64,000 bases of DNA from SVFI01 sp045535935. Lineage in GTDB: Bacteria; Bacillota; Clostridia; Lachnospirales; Lachnospiraceae. The stretch lies in assembly GCA_045535935.1 (NCBI GenBank), contig JAZSMO010000048.1, positions 3,051-67,050 on the forward strand, given 5' to 3'. Below the pieces are notes generated by a model. The model was not told the origin of the DNA and made no database searches. It saw only the letters and a program-made list of their open reading frames with translations. Of this stretch, positions 1-9,116 are shown piece after piece (within the stretch, counting starts at the first letter, position 1; each line of letters begins with the position of its first letter). The position numbers and the translations under genes are program-made.

Positions 1-755
1 ATAATTGTAAATCCAAGGGCAAAAAACACCGTACCGACATTCGAATGTTTTCCTTCTGACATTTCCGGAATCAATTCCTCCACCACAACATAAATCATGG
101 CTCCGGCGGCAAAGCTCAGAAAATAAGGTAAAACCGGAACTACCAGACTTGCTGCAAGTATCGTCAGGAGCGCCCCCAGCGGTTCCACAATACCTGACAA
201 AATCCCGTAAAGAAAAGCCTTCGATTTACTTACCCCCTCTGCTCTGAGAGGCATGGAAATAATCGCTCCCTCCGGAAAGTTCTGAATCGCGATACCGATG
301 GAAAGCGCCAGTGCTCCCAACATCGTAATCTCGCCCTGTCCCATGGCAAGTCCCGCATAAACCACCCCGACCGCCATTCCTTCCGGAATATTGTGAATGG
401 CTACCGCAAGGACAAGCATTGTCTTTTTTTTAAAATTACTTTTCGGCCCTTCCGCCTGTTCGCTGTTTAAATGCAAATGCGGCACCAAACGATCCAGTGC
501 CAGCAAAAATAAAATTCCAACCCAAAAACCGACCGCTGCAGGAACAAATGCAAATTTTCCCATGTGCTCCGCCTGATTCATCGCCGGAATCAGTAAACTC
601 CATACGGATGCGGCCACCATAACGCCTCCTGCAAAACCTGTGAGCGCCTTCTGCACCAGCGTATGCATGGATTTTTTCATAAAGAAAACACACGCTGCAC
701 CAAACGCCGTTCCGAAAAACGGTATCATAATCCCTCTGAATATTTCTATCGTCAT
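1..755 (-). CDS. ZIP family metal transporter (3' end outside window)
   Basis: Predicted inner-membrane ZIP permease moving divalent metals such as zinc, iron or manganese into the cytoplasm. The frame opens with an ATG at 755 preceded by GGAGG and runs off the left edge, so about 251 codons are visible. Diagnostic ZIP metal-site motifs are present: HNIPEG at about residues 121-126 and QNFPEG at about 158-163, each inside a hydrophobic helix. A histidine-containing loop (VPHLHLN, about 91-97) separates helices 3 and 4, as in the family. It is transcribed alone behind trkH. A strong promoter with an overlapping dyad lies about 190 bases upstream and suggests metal-dependent control. The family call is secure; substrate is unknown. 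Confidence 0.9.
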   Translation of the reverse strand, partial: MTIEIFRGIMIPFFGTAFGAACVFFMKKSMHTLVQKALTGFAGGVMVAASVWSLLIPAMNQAEHMGKFAFVPAAVGFWVGILFLLALDRLVPHLHLNSEQAEGPKSNFKKKTMLVLAVAIHNIPEGMAVGVVYAGLAMGQGEITMLGALALSIGIAIQNFPEGAIISMPLRAEGVSKSKAFLYGILSGIVEPLGALLTILAASLVVPVLPYFLSFAAGAMIYVVVEELIPEMSEGKHSNVGTVFFALGFTI

Positions 756-851
756 CTTTTTACCTCCGTACTTTGCTTCTACCATTATATAAGCGGCAAA
801 AGATATTTGTGCATCTTCAGCCAAAACCGCTGCATCTGCGCTCCATCAAAA

Positions 852-886
852 CAAAAAAGCCCATTCTCAGCGAACCGGCTTTTTTG
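852..886 (-). terminator. Hairpin terminator between trkH and the ZIP gene
   Basis: The arms CAAAAAAGCC (852-861) and GGCTTTTTTG (877-886) form a hairpin whose 3' arm is T-rich when read on the minus strand. It may end the trk transcript. It also lies inside the leader that would start from the promoter at 948-976, so it could act as an attenuator for the ZIP gene. Confidence 0.7.
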
Positions 887-943
887 CACTATAGGATATC
901 ATTAAGGTCACTAATAACAACATGCGTTGGCGTTAGCTGATAT

Positions 944-976
944 AGTTAGTTTATTCTAACTCGAGTTATTTGTCAA
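944..976 (-). promoter_or_regulatory. Promoter with overlapping metal-regulator-like dyad
   Basis: On the minus strand TTGACA (971-976), a 17-base spacer and TAAACT (948-953) form a good sigma-A promoter reading toward the ZIP gene. The dyad AGTTAG-N6-CTAACT (944-961) covers the -10 box. Its TTAG...CTAA shape resembles DtxR/MntR-type operators, which fits a metal transporter. The promoter is clear; the regulator is inferred. Confidence 0.55.
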
Positions 977-985
977 TAACCTATT

Positions 986-2425
986 TTAATTTTTTCTCCA
1001 TACCGACGGTGTCAGCAAAAGGAGAATCGGGTAAAGCTCCAGTCTTCCTGCCAGCATATCAAAAATAAATATGCATTTCGAAAATGCGGAAAAACCTGCG
1101 AAATTCCCTGTCGGGCCGACTTCCATAAGTCCCGGACCTATGTTGTTGATTGTCGCTACTACAGAGGTAAAGTTCGTCACCAAATCTTTCCCGTCTAAAG
1201 TAATCAGCAACAAAGACACACAGAAAATAACCGCGTAGGTCATTAAAAAGGCTCCCACGCCGCGGACTACACTTTTATCCACCGCCTTGTCATCCATCTT
1301 CATCGTATGCACACTTCTCGGATGAATCAGTGTTTTAATCTCCTGTCCGATGGTTTTAAACATAATCAGTATTCTGGATACCTTAATTCCACCGCCGGTA
1401 CTTCCCGCACAGGCACCGCAAAACATAATTAACACAAGGACAGTCTTTGACATTTGCGGCCACAAATTAAAATCGGCTGTGGCATAGCCTGTCGTCGTAA
1501 TCACGGAGCCAACCTGAAACGCCGCATGGCGGAACGCAGTTCCTATACTGTCATAAAATCCTCGGATATTGAATGTAATCACTGCAATGCTGGCAAATAT
1601 AATAATAAAATACCATTTTACTTCTTCAATTTTAAACGCATTTTTTTTATTTTTGCCCAGCAAATAATAATAGAAGTTAAAATTGACACCGAACAGAATC
1701 ATAAAGATTGTGATTACTGCCTGACAGAATACGGAATAGTCTGCTATACTGCTGTTCTTCACGCCGAATCCACCGGTTCCTGCCGTACCGAAGGAAAGGG
1801 TTACCGCCTCAAATATCGACATTCCGCCCAGCGCAAGAATCACCATTTCAATCAACGTCATGGCAATATAAATCATATATAAAATCTTTGCAGTCTCTCT
1901 CACCTTCGGCACAAGTTTTCCTACCGAAGGGCCCGGGCTTTCTGCACGCATCAGGTGCATGTTACTGCCACCGGTTAAAGGAAGCACAATCAAAAGGAAT
2001 ACAAAAACACCCATTCCGCCGATCCAATGGGAAAAACTGCGCCAAAACAGACATGCATGGCTGAGCGCTTCCACATCGGAAAGAATGCTGGCTCCCGTCG
2101 TCGTAAACCCCGATACAATTTCGAACAACGCATTAACATAAGAAGGGATTTCGCCGCTGATAACAAACGGCAGTGCCCCGAAAAGGCTCATGACAATCCA
2201 GCTGAGCGCTACAATCACGAAGCCTTCCCTTGCATAATAGTTTTTGTTCTTCGGCTTTCTTGCCGTCAGCAAAATACCGATTACAGCACATAACACTGCT
2301 GTTACGATAAATGCCACTCCGCTCTTTTCCTGATAAATCAAAGCGACCAGACTTGGCAGAAGCAAAAAAATCGCTTCCAAAACCAACACCCAGCCGATGA
2401 TATAACGGATAATTGAATAATTCAT
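986..2425 (-). CDS. trkH: TrkH family potassium uptake protein
   Basis: Membrane subunit of a Trk/Ktr-type potassium channel. At 479 residues it has the usual TrkH length and the four membrane-pore repeats. The selectivity-filter-like segments are visible: TTTGAS (about 108-113), GTAGTGGFG, ITTTGYAT and NNIGPG. It follows trkA with a 15-base gap in the transcription direction, so the channel and its gating subunit are made together. The gene begins with ATG after an SD-like GGAGGAG. A hairpin at 852-886 lies downstream. The trkA pairing makes the assignment secure. Confidence 0.95.
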   Translation of the reverse strand: MNYSIIRYIIGWVLVLEAIFLLLPSLVALIYQEKSGVAFIVTAVLCAVIGILLTARKPKNKNYYAREGFVIVALSWIVMSLFGALPFVISGEIPSYVNALFEIVSGFTTTGASILSDVEALSHACLFWRSFSHWIGGMGVFVFLLIVLPLTGGSNMHLMRAESPGPSVGKLVPKVRETAKILYMIYIAMTLIEMVILALGGMSIFEAVTLSFGTAGTGGFGVKNSSIADYSVFCQAVITIFMILFGVNFNFYYYLLGKNKKNAFKIEEVKWYFIIIFASIAVITFNIRGFYDSIGTAFRHAAFQVGSVITTTGYATADFNLWPQMSKTVLVLIMFCGACAGSTGGGIKVSRILIMFKTIGQEIKTLIHPRSVHTMKMDDKAVDKSVVRGVGAFLMTYAVIFCVSLLLITLDGKDLVTNFTSVVATINNIGPGLMEVGPTGNFAGFSAFSKCIFIFDMLAGRLELYPILLLLTPSVWRKN

Positions 2426-2440
2426 TTTTCTCCTCCGGTG

Positions 2441-3796
2441 TTACTCTATAATATCATTGATGTCTCTAAGTCCATGCCGCGTTGTCACGATAATCACTGT
2501 ATCTCCCACGTGAATCTGTGTCTGTCCGTTCGGACGGATGATTTTTCCTTTGTGGTTGATACACGCAATCAGGATATCGTTTTTTAATTTCAGGTCCATA
2601 ATCGCTTTTCCCGCAAGCGTTGATCCTTCTTTTACTCTGAATTCCAACGCCTCCACCTTATTTTCAATCAGACGGCACATAGCCTCCACATTGCTTCCGA
2701 CCGAATTCTGCATGGCGCGTACATAACGGACAATATATTCCGCCGTAATATGCTTCGGATAAATCAGACTTCCAAGCTGAAAGTTCGAAACAACATCTTC
2801 AAAGGAAATGCGGTTAATCTTTGTAATAATTTTTGCCTTGGAACAACTCTGTGCATACAGTGAGAGGAATACATTTCCTTCATCCAATCCGGTCAAGGAT
2901 ACAAACGCTTCCGCATTTGCAATCCCCTCCTCCATAAGAATATCATGGTTGGTAGCATCTCCGTGAATAATTACGGCCTCCGGCAAAAGCTCGCTGAGTA
3001 CTTCGCAGCGCGCCGGATCCTGTTCGATAATTTTTACGTGAATTCCCATGCTGAGAAGCTGCTCCGCCAGATAGTAGGCAATGGTTCCACCGCCAACAAT
3101 CAACGCATCCTTAACCTGATGTGTCTCGACACCGATCTTTTCAAAAAATTGTTTTGCATCCTTCGGCGACGCAACAATACTGACAACATCATGCCCCTGA
3201 ATGACGAAATCACCTTTCGGAATCACAACTTCATCTTTTCTTTCCACCGCACAAAAGAGAACACCGGAATTTAATTTCCTGCTGATTTCCATCAGGCTGC
3301 TCCCTTCCAGAACAGATCCTTCCTGCACGACAAACTTGAGTATCTCCACCCTGCCCTTTGCAAACGTATCAATCTTATCTGCCGAAGGAAAGCGCAGCAG
3401 ACGGGCCATCTCAGTCGCAGCAGAAAATTCCGGATTAATTACCATGGACAATCCCAATTCATCTTTGATATATCCGATTTCATGCGCATACAACGGATTG
3501 CGCACTCTGGCAATGGTATTACAATTACCGACCTTCTTTGCGAACAAACAACAAAGTAGGTTCTGCTCATCAGAACCGGTAACGGCAATCAGCAAATCTG
3601 CCTCCTCAATCCCAGCTTCCTTTTGAACAGAATAACTGGCACCGTTCCCGACAACACCCAGCACATCAATACGGTTGGTAATATCCCCGATTGCATCACT
3701 GCTCATATCAATGACGGCGATATCATGCCCCTCCTGCACCAGCTGCTCCGCTATGGTCGCGCCTACTTTTCCACATCCCACAATAATGATTCTCAT
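2441..3796 (-). CDS. trkA: Trk system potassium uptake regulatory protein TrkA
   Basis: Cytoplasmic nucleotide-binding subunit that gates TrkH. The 451 residues show the duplicated TrkA plan: RCK_N domain 1 with the Rossmann motif GCGKVG (about 7-12), a TrkA_C domain, RCK_N domain 2 with IVGGGTIAYYLAEQL, and a second TrkA_C domain at the C terminus. Its start codon overlaps the stop codon of the upstream MATE gene (ATGA), which indicates translational coupling. trkH follows 15 bases later. Fusion of two RCK units in one chain is normal for TrkA. Confidence 0.96.
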   Translation of the reverse strand: MRIIIVGCGKVGATIAEQLVQEGHDIAVIDMSSDAIGDITNRIDVLGVVGNGASYSVQKEAGIEEADLLIAVTGSDEQNLLCCLFAKKVGNCNTIARVRNPLYAHEIGYIKDELGLSMVINPEFSAATEMARLLRFPSADKIDTFAKGRVEILKFVVQEGSVLEGSSLMEISRKLNSGVLFCAVERKDEVVIPKGDFVIQGHDVVSIVASPKDAKQFFEKIGVETHQVKDALIVGGGTIAYYLAEQLLSMGIHVKIIEQDPARCEVLSELLPEAVIIHGDATNHDILMEEGIANAEAFVSLTGLDEGNVFLSLYAQSCSKAKIITKINRISFEDVVSNFQLGSLIYPKHITAEYIVRYVRAMQNSVGSNVEAMCRLIENKVEALEFRVKEGSTLAGKAIMDLKLKNDILIACINHKGKIIRPNGQTQIHVGDTVIIVTTRHGLRDINDIIE

Positions 3797-5175
3797 GCTT
3801 CATTCTCCTTTTGAGCTATTTTTTTATTCATTTCACAAAATTCTTTTCGCACCAATATACCTGATACGACAGCCGCCACAAAATCGGCGATCGGCGCCGC
3901 ATACATAATCCCGTCAATCCCCATAAAAAGCGGAAAAATCACAATCAGCGGAAGCAGGAATAATATCTGCCTGGTCAGCGACAGAAACACTCCCTTGCCC
4001 GGTTTCCCGATAGATGTGAACAGATTCGAGGAAATCGGCTGCACCGCATTCAAAAACACAAAAAACATATAAATCCGGAAATACCGCACCGCAAACAGAT
4101 AATAGGCTTCACTTCCGCCATCACCGAACAGTCCGATGATCTGTCTCGGAAATATCTGAAAAGCAAAAAATGCAAGGCAGGAAATTAATGTTCCCATTTT
4201 AAGCGCCAACAAATATACCTGTTTGACCTTCTGATAATTTCCGGCTCCGTAATTAAAACTGGCAATAGGCTGCATTCCGTGTGACAGCCCGATACAAATG
4301 GAGAAGAATACCATACCCACTTTCGAAATAATTCCGGCGCACGCCAGAGGAATGGCATCTCCGTACTGTGACATTGCTCCATAATAGGTCAGCGATTTAT
4401 TCAAAACAATCTGCACTACCATCATGGCAATTTGATTAAAGAAATTGGCCACACCGAGTCTTGTCAACAAACTCACATGTTCCCACTCCAGTCGCAGATG
4501 GCATTTCTCCAAATGGACGGTCTTAAAGCGAAACAGATTCACGATAATCATACCGGCCGCTACCATCTGACCGATCACCGTCGCAAGAGCTGCTCCTCTC
4601 ATTCCCATCTGCAATCCGAATACAAAAACCGCATCCAGCACTGTGTTGACAAGTGCACCCACAATGTTGCAAAGCATCGCCGCTTTCGGGTTACCGTCCG
4701 CCCTTACCAGATGTCCGCCTCCCGTAGAAAGAATCAAAAAAGGAAATCCAAACGCCGTGATTCCTGTATATTCCATAGCAAAAGGCATCACCTGTTCCGG
4801 TGAACCGAAAAGTTTTAACAGCGGCTCTAAAAGCCCTAAGGTCAGGGCACTCAAAACCACTCCGCTGATAAACAGCATAACCGCCGCATTTCCGATATAG
4901 TGAATCGCCTTTTCCGGCTTTCCGCGTCCCATCGTCAGATTGAACGAAGCCGCACCGCCAACCCCGAACAACAATGCCAGCGCTACGCAGGAGGTGCTTA
5001 GCGGAAACGCTACATTCGTCGCAGCATTTCCAAGCTCACCGACACTGTGCCCGATGAAAAACTGGTCAACAATATTGTACAGTGCTCCGATGACCATTGA
5101 TATAATACTGGGAACCGCAAATCGAACCAGCAACTTTTGTACCGGTTCTTGTCCCAGCTGATTTTTTTCTTTCAT
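3793..5175 (-). CDS. MATE family efflux transporter
   Basis: Polytopic multidrug and toxin extrusion transporter expected to export drugs or metabolites by Na+ or H+ antiport. It has 460 residues and about 12 helices. The N-terminal segment around LYNIVDQFFIGHSVG and the internal repeat around LGVANFFNQIAMMVVQ are typical of MepA-like MATE proteins. SD AGAGG sits 7 bases before the ATG. It is the first gene of a unit with trkA and trkH, and its stop overlaps the trkA start. The link between a MATE exporter and potassium uptake is unexplained. A second, distinct MATE gene occurs at 47094-48482. Confidence 0.92.
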   Translation of the reverse strand: MKEKNQLGQEPVQKLLVRFAVPSIISMVIGALYNIVDQFFIGHSVGELGNAATNVAFPLSTSCVALALLFGVGGAASFNLTMGRGKPEKAIHYIGNAAVMLFISGVVLSALTLGLLEPLLKLFGSPEQVMPFAMEYTGITAFGFPFLILSTGGGHLVRADGNPKAAMLCNIVGALVNTVLDAVFVFGLQMGMRGAALATVIGQMVAAGMIIVNLFRFKTVHLEKCHLRLEWEHVSLLTRLGVANFFNQIAMMVVQIVLNKSLTYYGAMSQYGDAIPLACAGIISKVGMVFFSICIGLSHGMQPIASFNYGAGNYQKVKQVYLLALKMGTLISCLAFFAFQIFPRQIIGLFGDGGSEAYYLFAVRYFRIYMFFVFLNAVQPISSNLFTSIGKPGKGVFLSLTRQILFLLPLIVIFPLFMGIDGIMYAAPIADFVAAVVSGILVRKEFCEMNKKIAQKENEA

Positions 5176-5206
5176 TTTATATCCTCTTTGATTTTTATTT
5201 AAATCC

Positions 5207-5242
5207 CAAAAACTGAGAAACCGACACTTGCAGGTTTCTCAG
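5207..5242 (-). terminator. Rho-independent terminator after the AI-2E family gene
   Basis: Perfect 10-bp stem CTGAGAAACC (5213-5222) / GGTTTCTCAG (5233-5242), followed on the minus strand by TTTTTGGG. It separates the AI-2E family gene from the MATE-trkA-trkH unit. Confidence 0.88.
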
Positions 5243-5253
5243 TACAATAAGGT

Positions 5254-6396
5254 TTATTTTTTATCTCTTTTTTTCATATCTGCTCTGAGCATCTGATAGC
5301 ACGCTGCTGCAATCGGTACACCGAGAAGCATTCCGCCCACACCGAGAACACCGCCGCCGATTGTCACCGCAGAAAGCACCCAAATGCCCGGAAGTCCGAT
5401 GGACGAACCGACCACCTTCGGGTACACAAGATTTCCTTCCACCTGCTGGAGAACCACAATAAACAAAAGGAACAAAAGCGCCTGCACCGGTGATACCGTC
5501 AAAATCATAAATGCGCCGACCGCCGCACCGATATATGCTCCCGCAACCGGAATCAGAGCCGTAAAACCGATAAACACACCGATCATGGTTGCATATGGGA
5601 ATCCGAAGATCAACATACAGACAACGCACAATGCACCGAGAATCACAGCCTCCGTACACTGTCCGACAATAAACTTGTGAAAACTGTCATGAAACACATG
5701 ATATACATAGCTGATTTTTGTATAAACACTACTCTTGCAATATGTTTTGCAGATACGCTTAACCTGTGCAAATAATGTTTCTTTGCCAATCAGCAGATAA
5801 ATAGAAAAAATCACCCCGATCAGCAAGGTTACAGCACCGGAAAACACACCGGAAATCACCGTAAACACGGATCCCATCACACCACCGATACCGGAAGCAA
5901 TGAAAGTTGCTGCCTTTTTCAAGATATCTTCCCAATCTGCCAGACTGTTCTGCTGGATACTGATACCGGCCTCGCCGAGCATCTTCATAAGCTGCTCGTT
6001 ATTTTGTACATAATCCGTCGCCTTATCAAGCACAACCGGAATTTCTTTTGCCAGTAATTTGCCACACTCGATCAGCTGCGGAACCACAAGACTGAAGATC
6101 AGGAACAAAATACCGACCACGGAAAGATAAGCAAGAAGCATACAAACAATACGTCTGGTTTTACTTACCCATGTTTTGTTTTTGAATTTCTTACCGGTAA
6201 AATAATATTTTTCATAAAAGCTCATGAGAATATTGACCACATAGGCAATCAGACAACCGATCAAAAGCGGTTTTGCAGCCGACAAAGCCAATCCGACAAT
6301 ACCTATCATCTGCTTCCAATACGTGACAAACAAAAAAATAAGCACTGCTGTCACACCGATTTTCAAACAAGTTTTCCATTCCAGTTTCATTTTCAT
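5254..6396 (-). CDS. AI-2E family transporter (YtvI/PerM-like permease)
   Basis: Integral membrane protein of the AI-2E transporter family (PF01594), 380 residues with about eight helices. The visible features are paired N-terminal helices, a long soluble insert at about 100-170, and the conserved C-terminal half with FIGFTALIPVAGAYIGA and the PGIWVLSAV segment. Family members have been linked to autoinducer-2 export or Na+/H+ antiport; the real substrate is unknown for most. It has its own promoter at 6439-6467 and a terminator just downstream, so it is monocistronic. Confidence 0.88.
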   Translation of the reverse strand: MKMKLEWKTCLKIGVTAVLIFLFVTYWKQMIGIVGLALSAAKPLLIGCLIAYVVNILMSFYEKYYFTGKKFKNKTWVSKTRRIVCMLLAYLSVVGILFLIFSLVVPQLIECGKLLAKEIPVVLDKATDYVQNNEQLMKMLGEAGISIQQNSLADWEDILKKAATFIASGIGGVMGSVFTVISGVFSGAVTLLIGVIFSIYLLIGKETLFAQVKRICKTYCKSSVYTKISYVYHVFHDSFHKFIVGQCTEAVILGALCVVCMLIFGFPYATMIGVFIGFTALIPVAGAYIGAAVGAFMILTVSPVQALLFLLFIVVLQQVEGNLVYPKVVGSSIGLPGIWVLSAVTIGGGVLGVGGMLLGVPIAAACYQMLRADMKKRDKK

Positions 6397-6438
6397 TCCT
6401 CGTATGATACATATTTTATGCTAAACTATACAGGTCAA

Positions 6439-6467
6439 ACTATAGCACATTGTCCGCCACGTTACAA
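6439..6467 (-). promoter_or_regulatory. Promoter for the AI-2E family gene
   Basis: TTGTAA (6462-6467), 17-base spacer, TATAGT (6439-6444) on the minus strand, about 40 bases before the ATG at 6396. It lies in the gap after the copper ATPase gene. Confidence 0.55.
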
Positions 6468-6499
6468 GTGCCTTTTCCGCAACCGGAAAGTGCTCATAT

Positions 6500-6709
6500 T
6501 TATTGGATTGACACCACTTCATAGCCCTGTTCTTCGACCGTTTTTGTCAAAACTGCATCCTCGATTTCCACGGTACATTTTACAATTGCACTATCGGTTT
6601 CATGATCTACGATTGCCTCGCTGACTCCTTCCAATTCCTCCAGACATTTTTTCACTCTGCCGGAGCAGTGCATACACATCATACCTTTGATTTCCATCTT
6701 CTTTTCCAT
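6500..6709 (-). other. Possible internal start giving a free CopZ-like 69-residue chaperone
   Basis: Within copA, an in-frame ATG at 6709 is preceded by GAGGG at 7-base spacing. It begins a complete 69-residue HMA domain with GMMCMHC, ending at the shared stop. The 22 or so residues before it are charged and low in complexity, like a translated intergenic region. This suggests a former separate copZ that became fused. Internal initiation is an inference. Confidence 0.4.
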
Positions 6710-9046
6710 ACTCTTTCCCTCTTCTATCTTTCTTTTCTTTTCGAAATTTGAATGTTCAACCGATGCCGCATCGGTAAACTTTTTACGATTCAGTCTAAGC
6801 GCATTTGTAACGACACAAAAACTGGACAAACTCATGGCCGCGGCACCGATCATCGGATTCAATGTCAACCCAAAAGCAGGATATAACACTCCGGCTGCGA
6901 TCGGTATTCCCAGTGTATTGTAAACAAATGCCCAAAACAGGTTTTCTTTTATATTTTTGACCGTGGCCCGGCTCAACGAAAGTGCATGCACGACTCCTGA
7001 CATCCTGCTGCCCACCAATACAATATCCGCCGCATCCATGGCTACATCCGTTCCGGATGACATGGCAATCCCGATATCCGCCGCCATTAGAGCCGGCGCA
7101 TCATTGATTCCGTCTCCGACCATCGCAACCATTCCATGCTTCTTCAAATTCTCTATCACATCTTTTTTGCCTCCCGGAAGAACACCTGCAATCACTTCGT
7201 CCACTCCGGCCTCTGCTCCGATTGCATTTGCCGTCATTTCATGATCTCCGGTTAACATAACTGTGCGAATTCCCATCTCTTTCATTTGCGAAATCGCATC
7301 TGCACTGTCATCCCTGAGGACATCAGCCACAGCAATCATACCGAGGATTTTGCGGTCCTTCGAAAAGAACATCGTTGTTTTACCCTGCCCGGAAAGCTCA
7401 CGCGCCTTTTTTTTCATTTCAGGTTCTATCTCTGCTATGCTCTCCATATATTTCATGCTTCCGCCGGCAATCTTTTGCCCGTTCCAAATCCCTGTAAGAC
7501 CGTTTCCGGCCACTGCGGTAAATTCGGTAACTTCCCCCTGCATGCGAACAGGGTTCTCTGACACATAATCCACCACCGCTTTTGCCAGCGGATGTTCGCT
7601 TTTCTTCTCCAGTGCGGCCGCCACGGCAAGCAGCGCATCTATGCTCTCTTCCTCTGCCGGACATATATCCGTAACGACGGGTTTTCCCCTCGTGATGGTT
7701 CCCGTCTTATCCAGCACGACAGTCTTCACTTTTCCGGCCTGCTCCAATGCTGTTGCATTTTTAAACAGCACCCCCATCTTCGCCCCTTTTCCAGTTCCGA
7801 CCATGATCGCTACCGGCGTGGCAAGCCCGAGTGCACACGGACAACTGATCACCAGAACGGAGATTGCTCTTGCAAGTGCAAATTCCATGCTTTGTCCGGT
7901 TATCATCCAAACAACAAACGTGATTACCGCCAACAGAATCACCACCGGAACAAATACTCCGGAAACCTTATCCGCCAGCTTGGCAATCGGTGCTTTGGAC
8001 GACGCCGCATCGCTGACCATGCGGATAATCTGTGCAAATGTCGTATCCTCCCCGGTTCGGGTCGCTTCACATCTCATAAATCCAGACCGGTTGATCGTCG
8101 CAGCCCAAATACTTTCCCCTTCTTCTTTATCTACCGGAATACTCTCACCGGTCAGCGCCGATTCATCCACCGCACTGATACCGGAAAGCACAATGCCGTC
8201 CACCGGAATACTCTCACCCGGCCGGACAACAAATATATCTCCTTTTTTCACCTGTGACGCCGGCACAATTTTTTCTTCCCCATCCACAAGGAGCGTGGCT
8301 GTCTTCGGTGACATTTCCATCAAACTGCGCAGCGCATCGGTCGTCTTTCCTTTTGCTCCGGCCTCCAACATTTTTCCGACCGTAATCAGTGTAAGGATCA
8401 TCGCCGCCGACTCAAAATAGAACCCATGCAGATAATGTGCACCACCGGCAATGTCTCCCTGCACATAATGCTCTGTCATCTCAAACAGTAAATACAAACT
8501 CCAACCAAAAGCCGCACCGCTTCCAAGCGCTACCAATGTATCCATATTCGGTGACCTGCGCCAAAGACTCCCCAGACCTACCGCAAAAAACTTTCGGTTT
8601 ACAAACATAATCCATATCGTCAAAAGCATCTGCCAAAGAGCAATCGCAAGCGGATTTTGGGCCAGATATTCCGGCAATGGCCATCCCCACATCACATATC
8701 CCATAGAAAGATACATCAGCGGCAACAAAAGACAAAGCGAGGTCACAAGACGAAATCTTGTGCTCCTTTCTTCTTTCGTCCACTCCTGCTCCTGCGCATC
8801 CGCCAAACCGGTCTTCGTTTTTTCTCTTTCCTCTGCTCCCGCTGTTGTTTCTCCGGCTTCCCTTGCTCCGTATCCGGCCTTTTCCACCGCCGAAATAATA
8901 TCCGAAGGCATTGCTTCTCCTGCTACCTGCATGCGATTCATAAGAAGATTGACCGATACCTCTGTAACGCCGTCCACGTTCGCCACCGCTTTCTCCACTC
9001 TGGCGCTGCAGGCCGCACAGGCCATTCCGGTTACATGAAACTGCAT
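6500..9046 (-). CDS. copA: Copper-translocating P-type ATPase with N- and C-terminal HMA domains
   Basis: P1B-type ATPase exporting Cu(I) across the membrane. Order of parts in 848 residues: N-terminal HMA domain with GMACAAC (Cys10, Cys13), membrane region, actuator loop with TGES, transmembrane CPC metal site (ISCPCALG), phosphorylation motif DKTGTIT, hinge motif GDGIND, last helices, then a second HMA domain with GMMCMHC near the C terminus. An N-terminal HMA is usual; a C-terminal CopZ-like domain is not the common arrangement. An SD-like GAGGG plus in-frame ATG at 6709 could also yield that domain alone. No copY or csoR gene is adjacent. Confidence 0.96.
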   Translation of the reverse strand: MQFHVTGMACAACSARVEKAVANVDGVTEVSVNLLMNRMQVAGEAMPSDIISAVEKAGYGAREAGETTAGAEEREKTKTGLADAQEQEWTKEERSTRFRLVTSLCLLLPLMYLSMGYVMWGWPLPEYLAQNPLAIALWQMLLTIWIMFVNRKFFAVGLGSLWRRSPNMDTLVALGSGAAFGWSLYLLFEMTEHYVQGDIAGGAHYLHGFYFESAAMILTLITVGKMLEAGAKGKTTDALRSLMEMSPKTATLLVDGEEKIVPASQVKKGDIFVVRPGESIPVDGIVLSGISAVDESALTGESIPVDKEEGESIWAATINRSGFMRCEATRTGEDTTFAQIIRMVSDAASSKAPIAKLADKVSGVFVPVVILLAVITFVVWMITGQSMEFALARAISVLVISCPCALGLATPVAIMVGTGKGAKMGVLFKNATALEQAGKVKTVVLDKTGTITRGKPVVTDICPAEEESIDALLAVAAALEKKSEHPLAKAVVDYVSENPVRMQGEVTEFTAVAGNGLTGIWNGQKIAGGSMKYMESIAEIEPEMKKKARELSGQGKTTMFFSKDRKILGMIAVADVLRDDSADAISQMKEMGIRTVMLTGDHEMTANAIGAEAGVDEVIAGVLPGGKKDVIENLKKHGMVAMVGDGINDAPALMAADIGIAMSSGTDVAMDAADIVLVGSRMSGVVHALSLSRATVKNIKENLFWAFVYNTLGIPIAAGVLYPAFGLTLNPMIGAAAMSLSSFCVVTNALRLNRKKFTDAASVEHSNFEKKRKIEEGKSMEKKMEIKGMMCMHCSGRVKKCLEELEGVSEAIVDHETDSAIVKCTVEIEDAVLTKTVEEQGYEVVSIQ

Positions 9047-9072
9047 GATGACACCTCACTTTTTCTTATCCT

Positions 9073-9116
9073 ACGCAAGAAAGCGATTTCCTGCTCGCGG
9101 AAATCGCCCTTTGCGT
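9073..9116 (-). repeat. Interrupted inverted repeat between the NSS gene and copA
   Basis: Arms GCGATTTCC (9083-9091) and GGAAATCGC (9099-9107) form a 9-bp hairpin with a 7-base loop, extended by ACGCAA (9073-9078) / TTGCGT (9111-9116) across a small internal loop. No T-run follows on the minus strand, so it is not a standard terminator for the NSS gene. It sits just before the copA SD sequence. Confidence 0.5.

Noticed and set aside
6688..9040. Plus-strand open frames across copA
   Set aside because: They are antisense frames produced by the codon bias of the strongly conserved ATPase gene; none has an SD or a recognisable product.
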